Source: Acanthopleuribacter pedis (lineage in GTDB: Bacteria > Acidobacteriota > Holophagae > Acanthopleuribacterales > Acanthopleuribacteraceae). Taken from it: a DNA stretch of 64,000 bases. The first letter of the stretch is position 1, and every line of letters starts with the position of its first letter. The notes under the pieces are model-generated. The model ran no database searches, was not told where the DNA came from, and worked only from the letters and a program-made list of their open reading frames with translations. Location: assembly GCF_017377855.1 (NCBI RefSeq), contig NZ_JAFREP010000008.1, positions 62,001 through 126,000 on the forward strand, written 5' to 3'. Positions 1 through 8,538 of this stretch are shown piece after piece. The position numbers and the translations under genes were made by a program.

Positions 1-1
1 G

Positions 2-718
2 GCCCGCCACAACCGCAAGCACCATATCCTGCCCACCGAACTGAATTTCCGCGCCAACATTTACGCCTTCAAGCAACTTGGCGCGCGTTACCTGATCTCG
101 GCCAGTGCCGTCGGCTCTTTGAAAGAAGCCTATGCGCCGACCCATTTTGTGTTTCCCGATCAGTTCATTGACCGCACCCGTCATCGTGTCGATACCTTCT
201 TCGGCGAAGGCATTGTGGCCCACGTCTCCCTGGCGGAGCCGATCTGCACCTACCTGCAGAAAACGCTGTACAACGCGGCTCGTGAAATCGGGGTGAATAC
301 CCACCTTGGCGGCACCTACGTCAACATGGAAGGCCCGCAATTTTCGACCCGTGCCGAATCTTTTATGTACCGTTCTTGGGATGCCGACGTGATTGGTATG
401 ACCAACCTCCAGGAAGCCAAGTTGGCGCGTGAAGCCGAAATTCCCTACGCCACCATTGCGATGGTGACCGATTACGATTGCTGGCATGAGGAAGAAGAAC
501 ACGTAACCGTCGACATGGTGGTCAAGATTTTGCGCCAGAACGCGGAGGCCGCCGCGGCAACCATCGCCAAGGCCGTGACCTTGATCGATCTCGATCACGT
601 CAACCCCATCCACGAGGCGCTCAAATTTTCCATCCTGACCCAAGCCGAAAACGTACCCGCCGAACGCAAACAGGCGCTCGCCGCCATCATCGGCAAATAC
701 ATGGACACTGATTCCTAA
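2..718 (+). CDS. mtnP: S-methyl-5'-thioadenosine phosphorylase, 5'-truncated by window edge
   Basis: This is a purine nucleoside phosphorylase family 2 enzyme that cleaves methylthioadenosine to adenine and methylthioribose-1-phosphate in methionine salvage. The reading frame is already open at base 2 and reads LPTELNFRANIYAFKQLGAR, the region around the substrate pocket of MTAP enzymes, followed by ISASAVGSLKE. Further on, GTYVNMEGPQFSTRAES and GMTNLQEAKLAREAEI are the MTAP signatures with the ribose-binding Met and the purine-recognition region. About the first 40 residues lie outside the window. A PfkB kinase follows 14 bp later in the same direction, probably in one operon. Whether it prefers methylthioadenosine or methylthioinosine cannot be told from the sequence. 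Confidence 0.93.
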   Translation, partial: ARHNRKHHILPTELNFRANIYAFKQLGARYLISASAVGSLKEAYAPTHFVFPDQFIDRTRHRVDTFFGEGIVAHVSLAEPICTYLQKTLYNAAREIGVNTHLGGTYVNMEGPQFSTRAESFMYRSWDADVIGMTNLQEAKLAREAEIPYATIAMVTDYDCWHEEEEHVTVDMVVKILRQNAEAAAATIAKAVTLIDLDHVNPIHEALKFSILTQAENVPAERKQALAAIIGKYMDTDS

Positions 719-732
719 AACAAGGTGATGTT

Positions 733-1638
733 ATGAACATTTTAACCGTTGGTTCTGTTGCATATGACGAGGTCATTACCCCGTTCGACCGCCGCGAGCG
801 CGCCCTGGGCGGCTCCGCCACCTTTTTCTCCATTGCCGCGCGTCACTTTGCGCCGGTTTCCATCGTTGCCGTGATCGGCAGTGATTTCAATTTGGCCGAC
901 GAGCAATTACTCGAACACAAAGGCATTGATCTGACGGGTCTCGAAAAGGTCGACGGTAAGTGTTTCTTCTGGAAAGGCGAGTACCTGGCCAACTGGAACG
1001 ACCGCATTACCCATGACACCCAGCTCAACGCGTTTGAGCACTTCAAGCCAAAGGTGCCCACCGCGCAACGCAACAGCGACGTCGTGTTTTTGGGGAACAT
1101 CCACCCGACCCTGCAACGCGACGTGTTGAATCAGGTCGACAAACCCAAAATCGTCGCGCTCGACACCATGAACCTGTGGATCAAAGAAACCCGTGCCGAC
1201 TTGATCGATACCCTCAAACACGTGGACTTTCTGCTCATCAACGATTCCGAGGCCGCCATGTTAAGCGGCAAACGGCAGTTGGTGGAAGCCGCCAAAACCA
1301 TCGCCGAAATGGGCCCCAAAACGCTGTGCATCAAACAAGGTGAACACGGTGCGATTCTGATCCAGGGCGATCAGATCTTCATTGCACCTGCTTACCCTTT
1401 GTGCAACGTGGTTGATCCCACCGGCGCGGGTGATTCCTTCGCCGGCGGGTTCATCGGTTATTTGGCCGCCCAGCAAGATTTCAACTTTGAAACCCTCAAA
1501 AAAGCCGTTATTTACGGCAGTGTGATGGGTTCTTTTACCGTTGAATCTTTTTCGGTTGACCGATTGGCTTCGATTTCCGATGCGGATATTGAGGCGCGCT
1601 ACCGCGAATTCATTAAATTCACCCATTTCGAGGGTTAA
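733..1638 (+). CDS. PfkB-family carbohydrate/nucleoside kinase
   Basis: This is a ribokinase-fold (PfkB) kinase of 301 residues, a normal length for the family. The C-terminal signature DPTGAGDSFAGGFIGYLA contains the anion hole and the catalytic Asp. The N-terminal GGSATFFSIAARHF corresponds to the PfkB GG motif that contacts the sugar. It starts at an ATG with an AAGGTGATG-like ribosome site, 14 bp after the MTA phosphorylase gene. The pairing suggests it phosphorylates a nucleoside or a pentose released in nucleoside salvage. The substrate is inference: adenosine, inosine or a sugar are all possible. Confidence 0.85.
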   Translation: MNILTVGSVAYDEVITPFDRRERALGGSATFFSIAARHFAPVSIVAVIGSDFNLADEQLLEHKGIDLTGLEKVDGKCFFWKGEYLANWNDRITHDTQLNAFEHFKPKVPTAQRNSDVVFLGNIHPTLQRDVLNQVDKPKIVALDTMNLWIKETRADLIDTLKHVDFLLINDSEAAMLSGKRQLVEAAKTIAEMGPKTLCIKQGEHGAILIQGDQIFIAPAYPLCNVVDPTGAGDSFAGGFIGYLAAQQDFNFETLKKAVIYGSVMGSFTVESFSVDRLASISDADIEARYREFIKFTHFEG

Positions 1639-1661
1639 CCCGTTTCTCGAACAGGACCGCC

Positions 1662-2837
1662 ATGCTCCGTTTCTCCCGCATCATCTTCCTTTTCTGCATG
1701 ATCGGCTGCACCTTGCTTGTGGCCGAAGGGGTCACGCCGACCGAGCAGCCGGAGGAACTGGAGCAGGTCCGTTCCAAAATGAGCCGAATCGACGCCAATG
1801 TGACGCGCCTCCAGGCGCAACTGGCGTCGATTCGTCAGGACTCGTCGAAGGTTTCCGAGGAGATTTCCGCGTTGGAACTGGAGCGCGCCCTGATTTCGGC
1901 CAAGGTCCAAAAACACGAGCTGCAACTGGCGCAGACCCAGGTGCGTTTGGACGAAACCGAGTCCCATCACCAGGTGCTCGACCAGCGGGCCGTCCGTCAG
2001 AAAGAGCAAATCAGCAATCGGCTGCGGCGTCTCTACAAACGCGGCAACTTGGGTTACGCGCAATTGCTGCTCAAGGAATCGCGTCGCGCCGACCTCATTA
2101 CCGCCTACCATTACGCCAAGATGCTGACCGAGCGTGACGTGAACCTGCTGGCCGATTTTCGCCGTACCCAGGCCGAGCTGCAGGAAACGGCCGCCTCCTT
2201 GCGGGAATTTCGCGATTCCGCCGCCAAAACCCGCGAGGAACTGGCCGCCAAACGCGGCGAGCTGGACGATTTACTCAAAAAACGCGCGCGCCGTTTGCGG
2301 CAAATCCGACGTACCTCAAAACAGAAGATCAAGCTGTTGCAAGAGTTGGAACTGGAAAAAGAAGAGCTTGAGTTGATGGTGCGGCGGTTAACCGAGGAAG
2401 ATGCCGACCCGATGGCCTTACGCGTCCCCATCTCCCGTTACAAAGGCCGACTCGACTGGCCCGCCTTGGGCAAGGTCCTGCGCCGCTTCGGCGTGTACGT
2501 GGATCCCGAGTACGCCACCAAACGCCGTCAAAACGGCGTGACCCTGCGCATCGACAAGGGGACACCGGTCAAGGCGATTTACAGCGGCAAGGTCCTTTAC
2601 GCGGACTGGTTCAAGAACTACGGGAACTTGATCATCATCGACCACAGCGAGCGGATTACGACCTTTTACGCCCACTGCGATCAAATCCTGGTCCAAAAAG
2701 GCGACTTCGTGGAACGCGACCAAGAGATCGGGACCAGCGGCGATTCGGCGTCCTTGGAGGGCCCGGTACTCCACTTTGAAATTAGGAACCGAACCAAACC
2801 GGAAAACCCCAAAGCGTGGCTGAAACGCCGCCGATAG
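1662..2837 (+). CDS. EnvC-like murein hydrolase activator / M23-family protein
   Basis: The 391-residue exported protein starts with a hydrophobic signal segment (IIFLFCMIGCTLLVAEG). A long coiled coil with heptads rich in Glu, Leu and Arg runs over about residues 25-250. The C-terminal domain resembles LytM/M23 (GVTLRIDKGTPVKAIYSGKV, then ITTFYAHCDQILVQKGDFVE and LHFEIRN). Architecture and length match EnvC/NlpD-type activators of peptidoglycan amidases at the division site. The HxxxD zinc motif expected early in active M23 domains is not evident: the equivalent region reads NGVTLRID. The late HFEIR is kept. It therefore may be an activator without its own peptidase activity. The Cys in the signal region could alternatively mark a lipoprotein. 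Confidence 0.85.
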   Translation: MLRFSRIIFLFCMIGCTLLVAEGVTPTEQPEELEQVRSKMSRIDANVTRLQAQLASIRQDSSKVSEEISALELERALISAKVQKHELQLAQTQVRLDETESHHQVLDQRAVRQKEQISNRLRRLYKRGNLGYAQLLLKESRRADLITAYHYAKMLTERDVNLLADFRRTQAELQETAASLREFRDSAAKTREELAAKRGELDDLLKKRARRLRQIRRTSKQKIKLLQELELEKEELELMVRRLTEEDADPMALRVPISRYKGRLDWPALGKVLRRFGVYVDPEYATKRRQNGVTLRIDKGTPVKAIYSGKVLYADWFKNYGNLIIIDHSERITTFYAHCDQILVQKGDFVERDQEIGTSGDSASLEGPVLHFEIRNRTKPENPKAWLKRRR

Positions 2838-2907
2838 CCGGCGCTCATTCAAGGACCTGGGCATTGCAGAAAAGGGGTATGGCTAAATCCGGCAACGTTT
2901 GGTTACC

Positions 2908-3786
2908 TCAATTTTCACCGCGTATCGTTGCCAACAAATGATCGCGGATCAGGACGTGGTGGGACCACAGAATAAAATGGTTTTGATCCTCGAGTTTGAT
3001 GATGTTTACCGGGGCCGACGTCATCATTCGCTTTGCAAATTCGGCGTTTTCGTAGGGGACCAGCTTGTCCGCCGTGCCGTGGAACACCGTGGTCGGCGCC
3101 TGGATCGCGGGCCACATCGGGATCATGTGTTCCAGTTCGCCTTTGAGGGGGAGGATCTCGCGGTTGGTGGTGAGCAGATCGATGGGGATCATCCAATTGA
3201 GGACGCGCCATGTAGCCGGGTATTGGAACCACTTGATTTTTTCCAGCTCGGGATCGATGGAGGGCGCGACCATGACGAGGTGCCCGACCAGGTCCGGGTA
3301 ATCCATGGCGACCCGGGCGATGACCGGCCCGCCCAGCGAGTGGCCCACCAAGATGGCTTTCCGAGGTGAGGGATAACGTTTGATGACGGCGGCGACGGCG
3401 GCGGCCTGCACGGCCTGGCTGGGTTGGACGGCGCCGCGGTCGGAAAGACCGAAGCCGGGTCGGTCGATGGCAACCATGTGGGCCTCGGCGAGGAGTTGTT
3501 CGTCGGTGAGGTAGGCGAGGTTGTTGTGCCATCCGCCCGGCGAGCCGTGGACGAAGATGACCAGCGGTTTGTCCGCGCTGCCGGTGGCGACGGTGTGGAC
3601 CTTGCCGGAAGCATAGGTCAGGGTCTCCCTGACCGGGGTCACGCCGGCTTGATCGAAGGTGGTCTGAATTTTTTTAGCCGATGGTCCGAACGACATGCAG
3701 TTCACCATGATCAGTGGGCTGAGCAGCAGGAGCAATCCCGCGACCACCCCTATTTTTACCCATTTACGGCGAAACACCATCGTCAT
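2908..3786 (-). CDS. membrane-anchored alpha/beta hydrolase
   Basis: This is a 292-residue alpha/beta-hydrolase-fold protein. An N-terminal hydrophobic segment (VGVVAGLLLLLSPLIMVNCM) is a signal anchor. The nucleophile elbow GHSLGG, the oxyanion region FVHGSPGGWHN, a late Asp (FHGTADKLVPY) and a His (DQNHFILW) give a complete Ser-Asp-His triad. An upstream GGAGG lies just before two closely spaced ATG codons. It is transcribed convergently with the M23 gene and stands alone. The substrate is unknown; esterase or lipase-like activity is the usual assignment. Confidence 0.85.
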   Translation of the reverse strand: MTMVFRRKWVKIGVVAGLLLLLSPLIMVNCMSFGPSAKKIQTTFDQAGVTPVRETLTYASGKVHTVATGSADKPLVIFVHGSPGGWHNNLAYLTDEQLLAEAHMVAIDRPGFGLSDRGAVQPSQAVQAAAVAAVIKRYPSPRKAILVGHSLGGPVIARVAMDYPDLVGHLVMVAPSIDPELEKIKWFQYPATWRVLNWMIPIDLLTTNREILPLKGELEHMIPMWPAIQAPTTVFHGTADKLVPYENAEFAKRMMTSAPVNIIKLEDQNHFILWSHHVLIRDHLLATIRGEN

Positions 3787-3884
3787 ATCCTCCCGCGTGG
3801 GTTCTTATCGGCGCGACCCGGCACCCGTTGTGCGGCCGACGCATGGACCTTGCGCCGAGTTCCCATGGGGATGCATCGGCATTC

Positions 3885-4061
3885 AACCTAAGAAGCACTG
3901 AAGCGAGGGGTTTTGGCTAAAGATCTGGAGCGAAATGGTTTGGAGAAAGCGGGCCCGGGTCGCGCACGACCGCACCCCGTGGGTGCGGTGAGCATTTTTA
4001 CAGGCCGTTGCAGCCCAGAGATTTAGCTAAAGTTACCGCGAGTTATCGCGCTTCTTAGGTT
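3885..4061. repeat. MITE-like element, copy 1 (AACCTAAG inverted ends)
   Basis: The element begins AACCTAAGAAGC and ends GCGCTTCTTAGGTT, so the ends are inverted repeats. The interior shares long stretches with the copy at 50891-51055, such as TTTTGGCTAAAGATCTGGAG, GGTGCGGTGAG and CAGGCCGTTGCAGC. No coding capacity is seen. Size, inverted ends and two diverged copies fit a non-autonomous mobile element, or alternatively a structured intergenic repeat. Confidence 0.75.
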
Positions 4062-4064
4062 CAA

Positions 4065-4073
4065 TGCTAGAAT
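4065..4073 (+). promoter_or_regulatory. extended -10-like promoter element (TGCTAGAAT)
   Basis: TGC-TAGAAT resembles an extended -10 box and lies four bases after the right end of the MITE-like element. The same TGCTAGAAT string occurs upstream of the selenoprotein gene at 44076-44084. No -35 hexamer is visible. It would drive the TPR gene. Confidence 0.35.
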
Positions 4074-4251
4074 AACCCATCAATCCTATGCCGAACTTCT
4101 CGGCTTTCCCAAAAGACTGCTCACCTCCCCCGGGATCCTGTTTTTGGCCGTCCTTTTTTAATGAATCGGATGGATACCCAACGTTTTGCGCCTACACCGC
4201 GATGCCCGGTATTTGGTTTTGTTGGATGGTTTTGTGACGCTCGAAAAGACA

Positions 4252-6078
4252 ATGTTCCGTTTCCGCGATTTGCTCCAGTTTCCCACCTTGGTCGATCACA
4301 TGCGCGCCCGCGCCGAGCAGGGCTTTTTTGTCATTGTTTGCAGTGAGACTGAGGCGTTGGAGCATGTAATTGTGCGCCGCTTAGAGGCCGATTTGGCCGA
4401 CGAATTTACCTTGGACCGCGTGTCGATGTGTGGTTCCGGTTACAACCCTTTGTACCGAACCTGGGATGAGGACCGGCCCGACCACCGCATTCATTTATTA
4501 CGGGGTTTTCCCTACGAACGTTTCCAGGCCAATCCCGAGGGCATGGAAGAGGAAATGGGTCTGCTGTTTTCCCACATGGAAAGCGAGTACGAAACCGTCA
4601 CCGGGAAAAAGCAATGCTGGGTCCTGTTTTGCCCGAAAGCGATTGAATCGCAACTGTCTTACGCGGCGCCCAACTTCTACCGCACCGTGTGTTACACGGC
4701 TGGTTTTATTGATTTCTCCCGCTACGAGCGGTTGTTTGAAATGCAGCCGCAAAAAGCCGAGGGTGCGATGAAACGCGCCCAAAACGCGGTGGCCGACGCC
4801 AAGGAACGGCGCCGACGGGGCGACGCCTTGTACCGACTTAGCCGCATCGCCGCCAAATACGACCACCTGGAGGCGGCCAAAAAGCAATTGGCCTCTGCCG
4901 CCGAGGTGACCTTTGATCCCGCGGAACGGCTGCGCATTACGTTGCAACAGGCGCGGGTTGCACGTTGGCAAGGTGAACGGGCGCGGGCCCAGGTATTTTT
5001 GGAAGAAGCCTCCCAGGTTTTGGCGGCGGTCAAAAGTGGTGCAGAAAAAGCGGCCTTGGCCTTGGAATGGGGCTGGTTTGCCTTAGGCGGGGGTTCCCCC
5101 GACCAAGCCAACTTCTGTTTAACCGAAGTCATTGAAGCCGGTGCAACCCTGCATGATACCGGCCTGGATCGCGCGATCCACCGCCTGCGCGCCGCGATTT
5201 ACGAGCGGCAGGGTTATTGGCGCGAGGCACGCAACGAGTTGTTGGGCACCCAGCAAGTCGACGAAGAGAGCCTGATGATGCAGGCGCGTTCCCTGTTTAA
5301 GTTGGGGGAAACCAGCGCGGCGCTGGACGCCTTGGGTGCGTTGTTCGGCAGCCACGGTAACCGTCTGAGCCAGGTGGTGCGCGGGCGTTGTTTGGGTTTG
5401 GTTGGCCAGGTGTTGTCGCGCCTGGGTCATGTGACCAGTGCCTATGAGCACGCCCTTAATGGTCGTAACTTGTTAGAAGATAGCGGCTACCGCGAATATT
5501 TGCCCGAAGCCTACCTCGGTTTAGGTAGTTTGGTGCGTGATGAACGCGCCGCCGAATATTTTCAGAAGGCCTTCCAACATGCGGGCGAAGTGGAAGATCA
5601 CTACATCCAAACCAAGTCACTGGTGCGTTTGGCGGAATGCGCCGTGGATCGCAACGACATGGACGAAGCCAAGGATTTGGCCGAACAAGCGATGAGCTTG
5701 GCGCAGGTCGGCGGGTTCCGTGAGGCGGAAGGCATGGCGCGATCCATCCAGTGTCATGTGTTGACCCAATCCGGGCAATGGGCACTGGCCTTGGGGCAAG
5801 GATCGATGGCCTTGGATATTTTTGACAAATCGGGTGTGGCTTCCCCGATGGCGCGTTTGTTGTTGCGTCTTGCCAAGGTTCACGCCTTTTTACGCAACAA
5901 ACAACAGTCGATCAAATTCCTGAGCATGAGCTTGGAGACCTACCGAAAGATGGAACACTTGCCCGGCGAAGCGCGGACCTTAGAGGCCCTGGCCACCTTC
6001 TACAAGGAACAAGGGCGGGCGAGCCAGGCCGATTCTTATGCGACACGCGCGGCGCGTGCCGGCGCGCTGGTTGGCTAG
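4252..6078 (+). CDS. tetratricopeptide-repeat protein
   Basis: The protein is about 608 residues and has no signal peptide. The first 170 residues form a domain I do not recognise (MFRFRDLLQFPTLVDHM, then FVIVCSETEALEHVIVRRLE), perhaps a degenerate NTPase or sensor module. From about residue 190 onward the chain is a superhelix of TPR-like helical pairs rich in Ala and Leu with the A-Y-A pattern (AYEHALNGRNLL, AAEYFQKAFQHAGEVEDHY). The reading frame stays open upstream to a TTG at 4186; the ATG at 4252 is preferred but its ribosome site is weak. It is likely a scaffold. The partner is unknown. Confidence 0.75.
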   Translation: MFRFRDLLQFPTLVDHMRARAEQGFFVIVCSETEALEHVIVRRLEADLADEFTLDRVSMCGSGYNPLYRTWDEDRPDHRIHLLRGFPYERFQANPEGMEEEMGLLFSHMESEYETVTGKKQCWVLFCPKAIESQLSYAAPNFYRTVCYTAGFIDFSRYERLFEMQPQKAEGAMKRAQNAVADAKERRRRGDALYRLSRIAAKYDHLEAAKKQLASAAEVTFDPAERLRITLQQARVARWQGERARAQVFLEEASQVLAAVKSGAEKAALALEWGWFALGGGSPDQANFCLTEVIEAGATLHDTGLDRAIHRLRAAIYERQGYWREARNELLGTQQVDEESLMMQARSLFKLGETSAALDALGALFGSHGNRLSQVVRGRCLGLVGQVLSRLGHVTSAYEHALNGRNLLEDSGYREYLPEAYLGLGSLVRDERAAEYFQKAFQHAGEVEDHYIQTKSLVRLAECAVDRNDMDEAKDLAEQAMSLAQVGGFREAEGMARSIQCHVLTQSGQWALALGQGSMALDIFDKSGVASPMARLLLRLAKVHAFLRNKQQSIKFLSMSLETYRKMEHLPGEARTLEALATFYKEQGRASQADSYATRAARAGALVG

Positions 6079-6389
6079 CTCGCATTTCTCACCAGAATTC
6101 GTCTCGAGGCTTTGAAATATCTGTGAGTACACAGGTTACGGCCGAGGGAAAACCTGGTGGGGCCGACCTTTCGCGGGGCCGACCTTTCGCGGGGCCGACC
6201 TTTCGCGGGGCCGACCTTTCGCGGGGCCGACCTTTCGCGGGGCCGACCTTTCGCGGGGCCGACCTTTCGGCGTAGCAGCGCTACGTCGAGGCTGTTGCAC
6301 CGTTGCTTTGCAACGGTGCGACCAAGTAACCTAAGTAATCGCAGTTGTTTCAGCGCTGGATCAGAACTTCTGGTGAGAAATGCGGGCTA
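6076..6389 (-). repeat. stop-abutting palindromic repeat, copy 1 (with tandem expansion)
   Basis: This dispersed element has ends reading TAGCTCGCATTTCTCAC and GTGAGAAATGCGGGCTA. Both ends contain the stop codon of a gene: TAG of the TPR gene on the left and, on the minus strand, TAG of the DUF3667-like gene on the right. The core CGTAGCAGCGCTACG is shared with the other copies. This copy is longer and more diverged than the others because of an internal 16 bp tandem array. It lies in the opposite orientation to the copies at 29125, 38256 and 45498. Confidence 0.85.
6159..6270. repeat. tandem array, seven 16-bp units
   Basis: Seven head-to-tail units of GGGGCCGACCTTTCGC occur, essentially identical, with the last ending in CGG. 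The unit corresponds to the GGGTCCGACCTTTCGGCG segment present once in other copies of the surrounding repeat, so it arose by local expansion. The near-perfect identity suggests the expansion is recent. Confidence 0.95.
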
Positions 6390-7697
6390 GATCATAAAGA
6401 TGCTGCTGATTAAAGCCGTGCCCATGGCCAGGTTCAAGGTCATCCCATAGATCAGCCAGAGCAGAATGAACTTGAGCAAGGTTTTTAGGTGGGATTGACC
6501 GTAAATGCACTTGAGCATCAGATAGAGATAGAGATGGATCGCCCCTAGCGCACCAAGCAGGCCGAACACATTGAGGACCAGGTTGTCGAAGACGGCTAGC
6601 CCGAGAATCACCAGGGATAAGAAACAAAAAACGAAGGCGTGGAAGTGGAATGCTGTGATCAGGTGATCAATGTACAAGGGGTCGCGGCGAAGGTAAACCA
6701 CCTTGAGGAAAAAGGCGAACAGGGGCATGAGCACAAACATCACGTTGGGTAACAATTTGAAGAAGGTGTCGATCAGGGTGGCGTAGAAGGTGTCGGGGTC
6801 CATGTGTTTGAGGCGGGCGACTTGGTCGTCGACTTTGTCTTCCAGCCACTTTTTCCAGGCATCCTCGCTTTTTTCAAAGCCACGGGTGATCCGAATATGG
6901 CTATTCAATTTAAACGTACCGTCGCGCAATGCCGCGACCCGTTCCATGCGCTCCTCGTAGCGTTCGAAGGCGATCTCGTATGTTTCGGCCGCCTCGTTTG
7001 CTTCCGGTTCCGTTTCTTGCTCCGCGAGGATGTTGGGATCGGTTCCCAGTTCAATGGGGTTGAGGCCCAGGGCGGCCCTGGTTTGGTTAAATTCGGCGTG
7101 GGCTTGCTGTTCAACCATTACCGCGGCTTGGTTGGCGTTGGTCTTGCGCAAATCGGACGGCAGTTCTTCATAGCCGGTAACGATCATTAACGCTTTGGCG
7201 GCGGGCGCATCCGCGTGGGGGTCGATATTGCTGTCGCGGGTGAGGTTAATTGTCAAAAAGAAAAGGATGCTGAAAAACAGGTACATCCGCAGTGGTGGGA
7301 TGTATTGCGCGCGGCGTCCCCGCATGAATTCGCGGGTGAGGAAGCCGGGTTTGAGAAAGAGGGGGCGCATGCTGCGAAACAGCTTGGAATCGAAGGTAAA
7401 GGCGTCGCCGAGAAAATCCATCACCAGGCTGCTGATGGAAACCCGCACGTCGCGCAAGCTTTGACCGCAATTCGGGCAATACAGCAGCGCCACGGGGTGG
7501 CCGCAATTCAAGCAATCGGGGACCGCGGGCGGTTGATCCGGCAAAACCACCGCGTTCGGTTGGTGCTCCGGTTGCGGTGTCGGAGGTGCCGCGTCGTTGC
7601 CTTGCCCCGCCGCGGGGTCCACCGCGGCGACGGCGGTTGATGCGGGGCTGTCGGCGGCGGGTGAGGATTTGGGTTGTGGCTCGCTTGCTTCCGTCAT
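6387..7697 (-). CDS. DUF3667-like membrane protein with zinc ribbon
   Basis: The protein has 436 residues. A proline- and alanine-rich N-terminal tail precedes a two-pair zinc ribbon (CLNCGH, then CPNCGQSL, about residues 62-80). DAFTFDSKLFRSMRPLFLKPGFLTREFMRGRR follows in short form (DSKLFRSMRPLF, LKPGFLTREF, RRAQYIPPLRMYLF), which is the hallmark of DUF3667 proteins. A hydrophilic loop of about 150 residues and a C-terminal block of roughly four membrane helices complete it. The family has no established function. The stop codon lies inside the adjacent repeat. Confidence 0.8.
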   Translation of the reverse strand: MTEASEPQPKSSPAADSPASTAVAAVDPAAGQGNDAAPPTPQPEHQPNAVVLPDQPPAVPDCLNCGHPVALLYCPNCGQSLRDVRVSISSLVMDFLGDAFTFDSKLFRSMRPLFLKPGFLTREFMRGRRAQYIPPLRMYLFFSILFFLTINLTRDSNIDPHADAPAAKALMIVTGYEELPSDLRKTNANQAAVMVEQQAHAEFNQTRAALGLNPIELGTDPNILAEQETEPEANEAAETYEIAFERYEERMERVAALRDGTFKLNSHIRITRGFEKSEDAWKKWLEDKVDDQVARLKHMDPDTFYATLIDTFFKLLPNVMFVLMPLFAFFLKVVYLRRDPLYIDHLITAFHFHAFVFCFLSLVILGLAVFDNLVLNVFGLLGALGAIHLYLYLMLKCIYGQSHLKTLLKFILLWLIYGMTLNLAMGTALISSIFMI

Positions 7698-8335
7698 GGT
7701 CGTTCTCGGTCATTGCGTGTTACTTGGGGTACATCGGGTGGATGTCTATTTTTGGTTAACGGATGTTGCGGTGCAACGTTTATTGGGATTTTTTCTGTTA
7801 CCCGCTGCTTTCGGCGGGAGGTGGGTGGTGATTTTCCCCGCGGGTGGTGAGTAAAACCGATGGAATCGGTTCCAAAGGCGTGGTGAAGGGTGGGCGGTTG
7901 CCGCCGTTTCTCCAGGGTGATGAGAGAAAACCAGGAGGAATTGGTCCCATGGGCCTGTAGTTCCAACCAATTCTTGGGGCTCTTTTGGAATAAAAGTAGG
8001 TGTTTTGCAGCTAGGAAGGATTTATAACAATGTTATGAATTGCTTTGATGTATTTAAGTATCTATTTTTTCTAAGTCTGCGTTATTTAGGTGTGAAAAGA
8101 TTGTGCAAGTTGAGCAAAAAGAGGTTCTTGCAAAAAATTAACATTTATTGGCCCCTTTTCTTGACTTTGGGTTCCTCAGAAACCATATTGGGTAGTGCAA
8201 GGTTCCAAAGAAGGAGGTTGGGATTAACCCGCCAGATAAGGAAATACATTGCTATGTTCAGAGATGTGGAGGCGACACTGAGCCCTCCATTTAAAGTACT
8301 TGCTACTTACCTGCCTAAGGTACTCAAACAGAAAA

Positions 8336-8372
8336 AGAGCCGGCCGTCGTCCTGACCGCCTGGCTCTTTTTA
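8336..8372. terminator. hairpin with A- and T-flanks, possible bidirectional terminator
   Basis: AAAAGAGCCGG on the left pairs with the later GGCTCTTTTT on the right, around a GC-rich loop. The A-run and T-run flanks make it look like a rho-independent terminator in either direction. Confidence 0.6.
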
Positions 8373-8448
8373 GTTTTGGGGCTTCTTTTTTTCGGGTGTT
8401 TTCTGATGTTTTCTTTTTTAACCTAACCCGCATTTCCCAACGAAAAAT

Positions 8449-8475
8449 GCACCGGCCGCCAGGCGACCGGTGCGT
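8449..8475 (-). terminator. rho-independent terminator of the secreted repeat-protein gene
   Basis: Read on the minus strand, GCACCGGTCGCC pairs with GGCGGCCGGTGC and is followed by ATTTTTCG. It lies about 65 bp beyond the stop of the gene at 8539-10674. Confidence 0.7.
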
Positions 8476-8538
8476 TGAAACCTGAATGACTTCCTTCCAG
8501 GTTGCATTTCCCGAGGATCGGGTGCTTAGGTGAAGGCT

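Larger units (their letters stand above)
3787..4251. other. intergenic region with a MITE-like element and a promoter-like site
   Basis: No gene is supported here. The stretch separates the divergent hydrolase and TPR genes. It contains a 177 bp element with inverted ends (3885-4061). Immediately after that comes an extended -10-like sequence TGCTAGAAT (4065-4073) that could serve the TPR gene. No convincing -35 box is seen. Confidence 0.6.
7698..8538. other. long intergenic region with an AT-rich island
   Basis: No gene is convincing here. The part from about 7990 to 8330 is clearly more AT-rich than its surroundings. It holds a possible frame at 8005-8355 (TTG start, 116 codons, Lys/Leu/Phe-rich) with no recognised domain and no good ribosome site. 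Two hairpins at 8336-8372 and 8449-8475 look like terminators. Confidence 0.6.

Noticed and set aside
8005-8355. 116-codon coding gene
   Set aside because: TTG start, no good ribosome site, AT-rich composition unlike neighbours and no domain features; kept only as a remark.
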